From assembly GCF_000499385.1 (NCBI RefSeq), contig NW_013654817.1:33762-97761 (forward strand): 64,000 nt of DNA, written 5' to 3'. The DNA is from Eimeria necatrix (taxonomy: Eukaryota > Apicomplexa > Conoidasida > Eucoccidiorida > Eimeriidae). Under the pieces are notes generated by a model. That model was not told where the DNA came from and did not search any database. It was given only the letters and a program-made list of their open reading frames with translations. Each line of letters opens with the position of its first letter. Position 1 is the stretch's first letter. A program made the translations under genes and the position numbers. Positions 57,110 through 64,000 of the stretch are shown here, piece by piece.

Positions 57110-60100
57110 TCACAGCGTCACTCCTCAAGGCAGAATGCTATAGAAGCGCACGACGGTAGTGCCATAGGCTCTGCTGCTGTTGCGCATCAGCCGCACCAGC
57201 GGCTACCGCAGCAGCATGCAAACCAGCAGCAGCAGCAAGAAGAGCAGCAGCAGCTAGTACAGCATCAAAAACAGCAGCTGCATCACCATGAGGGCCAGCA
57301 GAAACAGAGTGAGCCTTTGTCGGCTGAGGAGGAATTCCCTCCACTTGCAGCTGCTGCAGTTTTTCGCGGCTCTGGGCAGTTTAGCAGCAGCAGCAAAGGG
57401 CTCCTCTCCGCAGGCGCTGCACTTCCTCGTATCCACAGCAGCAAGAGCAGCAGCCGGTACCTAGGTGGACCAACCGCTGCTATAGCTTTAGGGCTTTGTG
57501 TCAAGCAGCAGCAACAACAGCCGCAACAAAAACAACGACGGCAGCAACAGCAACCACAACAAAGGAACCTGCAGCAGCAGCAGCAGCAACAGCGACCGAG
57601 GCACCGCGGCAACCTTGGCGAGGAGGCCCCGGAGGTTTCCGCTGCTGCAGCTGCTGCAGCAGGCTTCGTGCCACAAGGCCTGAGGTACAGGGGCAAACCG
57701 CTGGTGAAGAAGAGCGCTTTGAAAGGCATGCGAAAGCTGCTGCAGCCAGAGAGGGAGGAGAAGCGAATTCTTCTACAGCAGCTGCAGCAGCAGCAGCAAC
57801 AGCAACAGCAGCAAGAGCAGCTGTCGCCGCCGCAGCAACAGCAGCAGCGAAGCAGGCAGTTTTCAACAGAGCAGTCATTTTCCTCCTGTACAACGAACGT
57901 GAAAATTGAAGCCGCAGCAGCACCTGCTGCTGCTGCTCCTGCAGAAACTGCAGCAGAAACTAATCTGCAGCTTGAGCCTGTTGGTTTTGAAGGTGCGGAG
58001 GGTGGAGGTGCGGATTCTGTCGCTGCTGCTGCAATTACTGCAGCAGCAGCAGCACCAACTGCCAGTGCTGCTGCTAGAGGGAGTAGGAGCTTGAGCAGCA
58101 GCAGCAGCAGCAGCAACGCCAGCACCAGCAGCATAAGGCAACGACTGCTGCGGGAAGAAGAGCTGCAACAGTGGTTCATTTCAGTGCAAACAAAGCAGCT
58201 GCACATGCACCCGGAACTGGGCAAGGTCAGCAGCAGCTGCAGCAGGAGCGGCAGCAGGAGGTGCAGCAGCAGCACTTTGTTTCTCACTTTCCACTCATGC
58301 TGCTAATAGTGCAGCTGATGTAGAATGACGGCTTAGACATCTGCCCGTCGTACTGCCACAGTGCTGCTGCTGCTGCTGCTATTTGCTGCCGCTACTGCAG
58401 CTGAAGGTTATATATTGCTGTGGAATGTATTCGCAGCTGACTTCTCCAGAAATCGACGCCGCAGCAGTAACCCTTCTCACCACTCTGAGGGAGTTCTATG
58501 TACTACTCCTTGCTGCCGCTGCTGCTGTTTCGTGCTGCTGCAGGCGTTTCGCTTTGCTAGTGCTGCAACTTTGTGGTGCTGCTGGCCCGGCTGTCGCGTG
58601 TGCACCCCACTCATGGCTGCTGCATCTGTTGGAATGGTGTCACCTTGACGTGCTGCTGCTGCTGCTGCTGCTGTCGCTGCTGCAGTTACGAATCCCTGCT
58701 GCTAGTATTTTTTCCGTCGCTGCTGTTGCTGCAGATGCGCCTGCAGCAGCGGGCTCCACTGCGTGCTGCTGCTCGCCGTCGGTTTGTATGCGGTCTGCGG
58801 GAGACACAGAAGTTGCTGCTGCAGCAGGTGAAGCTGTGTACGCCTCAGACTAACTCTGTTTCAGTCAAGGGTTGGACAAACGTTTTCAAACAACTTTATT
58901 TGGATTTCATATACGGTGTGTTTGCAACATGCGCTCCCTTGCGTGTGCGTGCGCTTCTGAGTTCTGCATCATGCCCACGCATTTTTGCTGAAAAACATTG
59001 CGGTTTGTCTTCACAGTGTGTTTAAGTGTGTATGGCCATCTAAATTTACATGTAAATGCTTGTATGTTCGTGAAGCTGGGCGTTTACTTAGCAGAGGATG
59101 TGTGAAACGCCGTGCGGCGATGTACTTAAAGAATGTTGAATGGTCTCAAATGCCCACCAGGAAGTACCAAGATGCAGCATTTTCTGATTAAGTGCAGTCG
59201 CCGTATGCAGCGTCTGTGTGATCATCGTCAGATGTACGGTATACATAATGCAAGAGCAACACCACGAGTAATTAAGCCGAGCTGCACACGTAACTGCGTC
59301 TACATTATCTGCTATTTCGTCTTTGTTTGATTAATACGGAAGAGTAAACAGAAAGAGACTGTGCAGCAGGCGCACGGTGTTGCAGGTGCAACTCCGGCAG
59401 CAGCGGAAGCAGGAGAAGAAGCAGGACCGGGCTGCTGCAAAGGAGGCTGCAGCAGCAGCATTGCAGCAGCAGCTGCGCCGAAGGCAGCAGGCAATCTCTG
59501 AAGGGCAGGATCAGCTGCAGGAAGAGCAGCAGGAAGCAGATGAAGCCAAAAGCAGCGACAGCAGCAGCAGCAGCAGCGAAGATGAGGCTCTTGACTTGTC
59601 AACGTCGACACGGAAGAAACCTCTGCTGGTACTGCTTGCGGCAAATTTGGAACCAACTGTCACCCCAGGTCTGTTTTTGCTGCTGCTAAGGCCGTTGACT
59701 CTTTGTTTTTGCTGAAGTTGTTGTTGCTCCTGCCGAGGCTGGAGCAGCAGCCGCCGCTTCTGCAATTCGGGGTATTTACAGCGGAGAGCTGCTCATGGTG
59801 CCTTTATATTTCGAGTTTCTGCTTTTTATTTGCATTGCCAGCAGCAGCAGCAACATCAGCACAAGGTGCCAGCCTTTCACTTTGTGTGTGCTCATGCCAG
59901 GAGGACTGACCGACCAAGTGCATGCTCTCCGCGCCGCAGCAGCGGCAGCAAAAGTGCCTGTGGGCGTCGTATCAACACGTAACGTACTGAAAAAGTAAGC
60001 CTGCTGCAACTACTGCAGCCGCCGTCGCTGCCTTCACTGTTTATGTGACGGCTGTTGCTGCTGCTGCTGCACCTGTTGCAGTAGCTGTCGCAGACGCAGA

Positions 60101-60360
60101 CTCGGCGGCTGGAGGGCGCACAGTCGCCGTGTGCTGAAATTGGGCGATACTGCTGCTGCTGCAGGGGAGTTCGCTTGGCCACACGGCAGAGCTGCGTGTG
60201 CATCACTGACGCCCAAGGCGCGGAGGCCCTACTACAGCAGCTGCTGCGTCTCATAGTACAGCAGCGGCAGCAGCAGCAGCAACAGCTACAGGAAGAAAAG
60301 CTGCTCCAGCAAGTATCCTCGCTGGCCCTTCCCGGAGAAGCCAACAGCAATGCGGGATAG
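56933..60360 (+). CDS. SECIS-binding protein 2-like protein (L7Ae-type RNA-binding domain)
   Basis: SBP2 binds the SECIS element of selenoprotein mRNAs and brings in the selenocysteine elongation factor. Exons 56933-58225, 58437-58499, 58735-58827, 59386-59668, 59901-59994 and 60165-60360 join in phase to 673 residues (679 from the ATG at 56915). Residues 1-431 are Gln-rich and disordered. The SBP2 C-terminal region follows: LTSPEIDAAAVTLLTTLREF, then LQQRAPLRAAARRRFVCGLR, which parallels the vertebrate SID-to-L7Ae stretch with its R-R-(L/F)-V-x-GLRE. The L7Ae core continues as LLVLLAANLEPTVTPGG, LTDQVHALRAAAAAAKVPVG, VVSTRNVLKKGVRLATRQS and VCITDAQGAEALLQQLL. About 74 charged residues (VQLRQQRKQEKKQDRAAAKE to SSSEDEALDLSTSTRKK) are inserted between the GLRE helix and the LLVLLAAN strand. 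Donors GTCAGC and GTCTGT have C at +3. The combination of the upstream motif and L7Ae makes SBP2 more likely than a ribosomal L7Ae protein. Confidence 0.88.
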
Positions 60361-60780
60361 CAGCGACAGCACCAGGATCAGCAACTGCAACGGCAATATT
60401 AGCAGCAGCAGCGGCAGCAGCAGCGACTACAGTAGTTTCTCCCTTACGGCATCTGTTGCACTGCCTTCCTACTTAATGCGCGTTTCACGACGCTTTTTTT
60501 GCCTAGCAAGAGGAAGAGCAGCAACAGCAGCCGCAGCTGCAAAAGAAGCAACTGTAGTAGTACCGATATCTGGTGTTTCGTGCTTCGCTGCGTCTCCGTC
60601 TGCTCAAACGGCTGTTAATTTTCTGCTGCAGCTACTGCTGATGTGGCTGCTGCATCCTCTGCAGAAGCAGCAGACGCAAAGTGCAGTCTTAGGAACGGCT
60701 CGAACCGACACTGAGTTGACACTAAATATGCGAGTCCGTCGTTGTTGCTGTTGCTGCCGGATGCTGGAGTGCTGCAGCTG
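60361..60780. other. Convergent 3' gap
   Basis: Between the SBP2-like gene and the Gln-rich minus-strand gene. Triplet mixtures with short unique spacers; no SECIS, snRNA or protein gene recognised. Confidence 0.4.
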
Positions 60781-62970
60781 CTACTGCGGTGGCAGCAGCA
60801 GCAGCTCCATTGCTTCTAGCAGCCACCTAAGGAAATTCTGCAGGAGGCATGTGCCCCTTAAGCCGGACAGCTGTTGCGGCTGCTGCTGCTCCGCAGGCGG
60901 CAGTCTCAGCTTCCTCTTTAGTTGCTGCTGCAGCAAGCGCACAGCGGGCGACTTAGGGATCCCGTCTGCTGACGCTGCAGGAGCAGCAAAGGCCTCTGCT
61001 GCCCAGGTGTCTAGGAATAGCTGCCGTAGCGACAGCACGGCCACTCGCTCGAACTGCTGCAGCAGCAAACGGCTGCAACCGCAACAGCCCGTGCTGCTGC
61101 TGCTGCTGCTATTAATGCCGTTGCTGCTGCTGCTGGTGTCGTTGCTGTTTCTCTCGGTGGCGCTGCTGTCGCTGTCAGGGGAAACGGAAGGGACATAAGA
61201 TATGGTGATGGTGAAATCATGCGTGTGGCAGCCAGCAGGTTCTTGCTGCTGCTGCTCTTCATGCTGTTGCTGCTGATGCGAATACACCGGAACATTCCTT
61301 ATAAGAAGCTCAACGCGGTCACTGCTGACGCGCAGAGTCTCCACGGAAAGGCACGAGCTACCACAAGTGGTTCCACACCAGCTGCTGCTACTGCTGCTGC
61401 TGCTGCGGTGCCGTCGGGCCACTGTAAGGCTCCCCTCTTGCTGCTGCTGCAGCAGCTGCGCGCTGAGGACGTGTGCTGCTGCCAAGTCCGCTAGCACCCA
61501 CTGGGCACCTTCTAAGTGCTGATGAACCTCTGCTGCCGCTGCAGCCACCTCCCTGTTGTCGCTGCTGCTGCTGCTCTCATCTGCAAGGGGCATCCGGAGC
61601 TCCGAGAGCTCCGGCAGGCACGTTGACCCGTGAAGGTTGCTTGTCGTCGCTGTTTCTGCTGCTGCTGCTGCTTCACGTGCTTCTCTCTCGGCCCGGAAGG
61701 CCCCACAGGCAGCTGCCGCAGCGGCGCCCCGTTGGGAGCAGCAACAGCAACAGTTGTGCTGCTGCTGCAGGCGCCGGTGCTGCAGCTCGGGAAAGGGCAT
61801 GAGCAGAGCCGCCCTGCAGTGCAGCGACGAGTGCCCCTCAATGAGGGGCCCCACAGGCGAGGGAAACTCTAGCTGCAGCCTGATTTGCTGCTGCTGCTGT
61901 TGCTGCTGCTGCTGCCGGTGGTCCGCGTCTTCAGGCGGCTCTGCCACTGACAACAGCGCAAAGTGCTCTTGAAAAGGCGGCGGCGGCGGCAGCGGCAAAG
62001 CTGTTCTTGCGTCGGGTGTGGGGCCCCAGCAGGTGGAAGCGACGTGCATGAGGTGTACGTACACTTCAGACCTGTATGGGTAGTTGCCGTCGACCACTTC
62101 AAACTCCAGGGCGTGGTACTGCTTTTTGACGGTCTCCCACTGCTGCAGGTGCAGCAGCTGCAGCAGCTGCAGCCACTGTGCAGAAGCAGGAGCCCCATGG
62201 GGGCCTTTCAGCTCGCGGATGCACGAGGCAAGAGCAGCTTGCAGCTTTTCTGCGCGCTCGTGGCGCTGCTGCAGCCCTATGAGCAGCTGCTGCTGCTGCT
62301 CTTGCAGCTGCTGCTGCTGCTGCTGCTGCTCCCGAGGCTGGTCCACGGCTGGTAGTAGAGTCAGAAAGCGCTCCCCCGGGGCTGCATGCAAAGTCCCCAG
62401 CAGCATATCTGCCGTCATGCTTCCTGCTGCAAGTTTCTGTGCTGCTTTGTCTCTCCTGGCTATGGCTGCTGCCCACACCGCTTCATTGCGCAGCAGCAAG
62501 TTCTGCTGCTGCTGCTGCTGCTGCTGTAGCTCGTCAACAGCCATCAAAAACGCCCCGCTCTGCTGCAGCAAATCCAAAGGAGGCCCCACTAGGTCAATTG
62601 CTGCTGCTGCTGCCAACCAGGAGCGCAGTTGCTGCCTCTCGCCCTTATCTTTCCCACTGGCTACGGCGGAGGCCGCCGCTGCTGCTGCTGCTGCTGCTGT
62701 CCTAGCTGACGCAGCTAACGCGGGCGCGGCTGCTTCAGAGGATCCATCGGCGGCAGCTGCAGCACCAGCCGAGTCCCCGTCGGCTGAGAGTGCGCGTTCT
62801 TGCTGCTCCTGGTCTTGCTGCTGCTGCTCCAGCAGCTGCTGCGGGGGAAGAGGCCGTGTGGGTGGTGCTTCCCACGATGGCTGCGGGGGCTGCTGCTCAG
62901 TAAGGAAGCGCAGCAGACGCCCGTCGCCGACAGTGGTGGGCTCTATGCGGAAGCGAACGGGTTCTGGCAT
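60781..62970 (-). CDS. Unrecognised Gln/Ala/Ser-rich protein, 729 codons
   Basis: A single long frame with several clearly non-repetitive conserved-looking blocks between homopolymer runs: MPEPVRFRIEPTTVGDGRLL, LAAGSMTADMLLGTLHAAPG with RFLTLLP, CIRELKGPHGAPASAQWLQL, HALEFEVVDGNYPYRSEVYV, LEFPSPVGPLIEGHSSLHCR and SCLSVETLRVSSDRVELLIR. The blocks are separated by Gln, Ala and Ser runs, and CAG is in the sense orientation. This alternation is typical of a real coccidian gene with homopolymer inserts in loops. No family could be named; no transmembrane segment or catalytic motif was noticed. The C-terminus (FLRWLLEAMELLLLPPQ) ends in a helix. The start ATG begins the first non-repeat block, which supports it. 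Confidence 0.7.
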   Translation of the reverse strand: MPEPVRFRIEPTTVGDGRLLRFLTEQQPPQPSWEAPPTRPLPPQQLLEQQQQDQEQQERALSADGDSAGAAAAADGSSEAAAPALAASARTAAAAAAAAASAVASGKDKGERQQLRSWLAAAAAIDLVGPPLDLLQQSGAFLMAVDELQQQQQQQQNLLLRNEAVWAAAIARRDKAAQKLAAGSMTADMLLGTLHAAPGERFLTLLPAVDQPREQQQQQQQLQEQQQQLLIGLQQRHERAEKLQAALASCIRELKGPHGAPASAQWLQLLQLLHLQQWETVKKQYHALEFEVVDGNYPYRSEVYVHLMHVASTCWGPTPDARTALPLPPPPPFQEHFALLSVAEPPEDADHRQQQQQQQQQQIRLQLEFPSPVGPLIEGHSSLHCRAALLMPFPELQHRRLQQQHNCCCCCSQRGAAAAAACGAFRAEREAREAAAAAETATTSNLHGSTCLPELSELRMPLADESSSSSDNREVAAAAAEVHQHLEGAQWVLADLAAAHVLSAQLLQQQQEGSLTVARRHRSSSSSSSSWCGTTCGSSCLSVETLRVSSDRVELLIRNVPVYSHQQQQHEEQQQQEPAGCHTHDFTITISYVPSVSPDSDSSATERNSNDTSSSSNGINSSSSSSTGCCGCSRLLLQQFERVAVLSLRQLFLDTWAAEAFAAPAASADGIPKSPAVRLLQQQLKRKLRLPPAEQQQPQQLSGLRGTCLLQNFLRWLLEAMELLLLPPQ

Positions 62971-64000
62971 TGCTGCCGCTGCTGCTGCTGCTCTACTCCT
63001 GGCGATGGGTATACGGCTGAGCCTGAAGCTGCTGCTTCTCGGCAGTCTGCAGCTTTTGCTGCTGCTAGGGTCGCCACTGCTAGCTTCTCACCAGCTGCGG
63101 TTTCTCCTGACCCACGCTCTCTCGTTGCCCGCTACTACTGCCGCTGGGAGCAGCAAATTTGCCGGTGAAGGGCCCTTCGGAGCAGAGAAGCTTGCGTTGC
63201 CGCTGTATTTGCTGCAGCCGTTGCTTCTTCCGCGGTGGCTGCCGTGAGGTACTGCTCCTGCCCACAGGGTTGCTGCCTAGAGGTTGCTGCAGCGCTTACA
63301 GCGCGTGCTGTTGCTGCTGTTGTTGCTGCTGCGGCTTACACAGTACCCAGAAACAGCAAAGGCAGCAGTACAAGCTATTATATGTACCTGCTGTAGCGGG
63401 GACTATAGAAGTTCCCCATCGACACAGCAGCCAAATCAATCGGCTCCCGGTTCTGATACTCCTGCAGTTGTCGCTGCTGTTTTATACTGTTGCGTTGCAG
63501 TAGCACATTTAACAATGCATACTGACGAAAAAATTTAGTGGATCATTGTAAATTCTGTAGGCTCTGTTGGGGCTGGAGTTGGCTGCCATGCTGGTACTGC
63601 TGCTGCAGCAGTCACCTATGGTTGAGTCGGCCGCTCTCTCCAACAGCAGCAGCAGCAGCAATGACCCTAAAATGCTGCTAAATTTATTGTCAATCTAGCT
63701 CCATCGATTTTTTCAGTGGTTGGAACGGTTCACACGCTGCAGCAGCAGCAGCTTCCGCAGCAGCAGCCACAGTGTAGTGCACAGGTGTAGTGAGTCGGCG
63801 ACTACACTGTTACTACGTATGATCTCGAGCGAGTCTGACTAGGATGAAAGCACTATAATAATGGTCAACGACTTCAACATCAAAATAATCATGTACAGTT
63901 GAGTTCATATAATTGTAAGGCTCAGGAAACCCAGAATAATAGAACTGGGTGATGACCCTTGCTGAGGGTCAATGCCTGAGTTGCGGCACCGGCCTCGCGT
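62971..64000. other. 5' flank of the Gln-rich gene and repeat-rich right edge
   Basis: CTG triplet mixtures to about 63340 and short GCA runs at 63600-63660 and 63735-63770, with AT-richer unique sequence from 63800 on. No gene supported. Confidence 0.4.

Noticed and set aside
57283..58287. 334-codon minus-strand frame opposite SBP2-like exon 1
   Set aside because: Leu/Cys/Ala strings complementary to the CAG tracts; no motif.
62084..63247. 387-codon plus-strand frame rich in Cys, Ser and Ala
   Set aside because: Shadow of the minus-strand Gln-rich gene, whose frame has varied blocks between runs.
1..64000. CRISPR arrays, prokaryotic operons or virus-like genes
   Set aside because: Direct repeats here are microsatellites and minisatellites without spacer structure; genes are spliced eukaryotic genes and no viral family was recognised.

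Overview
The window looks like nuclear DNA of a coccidian apicomplexan, most probably an Eimeria species. The reasons are intron-rich eukaryotic genes on both strands, dense CAG/CTG trinucleotide tracts that become long Gln, Ala or Ser runs inside proteins, and interstitial AAACCCT/TTTAGGG telomere-like repeats inside introns. These are known hallmarks of Eimeria chromosomes. The species cannot be fixed from the sequence alone. All gene models below were assembled by hand from reading frames, splice sites and phase; none was checked by alignment or RNA data.

Left part (1-12.6 kb): a minus-strand polypeptide GalNAc-transferase running off the left edge, with a different repeat class in most of its introns; a plus-strand U2 snRNA gene; a two-exon minus-strand CHORD-like Cys/His zinc protein; and an 11-exon minus-strand eIF2A gene.

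Centre-left (13-32 kb), all plus strand: a NudC/NUDCD3-like co-chaperone, a kelch-repeat/coiled-coil protein, a 1249-codon Gln-rich reading frame of uncertain status, and a protein with two cyclic-nucleotide-binding domains.

Centre (32-42 kb): mostly repeat-rich and hard to read. It holds candidate exons of unrecognised minus-strand genes and a compact four-exon gene for mitochondrial ribosomal protein mL43.

Right part (42-64 kb): a NAP/SET-family histone chaperone with a long Gln-rich and six-residue-repeat N-terminus (+); a TOM1/THH1-like seven-helix membrane protein (-); a tail-anchored Ubc6/UBE2J ubiquitin-conjugating enzyme (+); a composite RRM plus methyltransferase-like gene (-); a SECIS-binding-protein-2-like gene (+) whose L7Ae fold is interrupted by a charged insertion; and an unrecognised Gln-rich protein (-).

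The genes are housekeeping genes without operon logic: translation (eIF2A, SBP2, mL43), splicing (U2), secretion and ER quality control (GalNAc-T, UBE2J), chromatin (NAP) and signalling (cNMP-binding). No mobile element, CRISPR array or virus-like gene was recognised. The most notable observations are the SBP2-like gene, the RRM/methyltransferase-like composite, two introns with GC donors, and a tendency for introns to carry CTG on the sense strand and to use that repeat as the splice acceptor while exons carry CAG.
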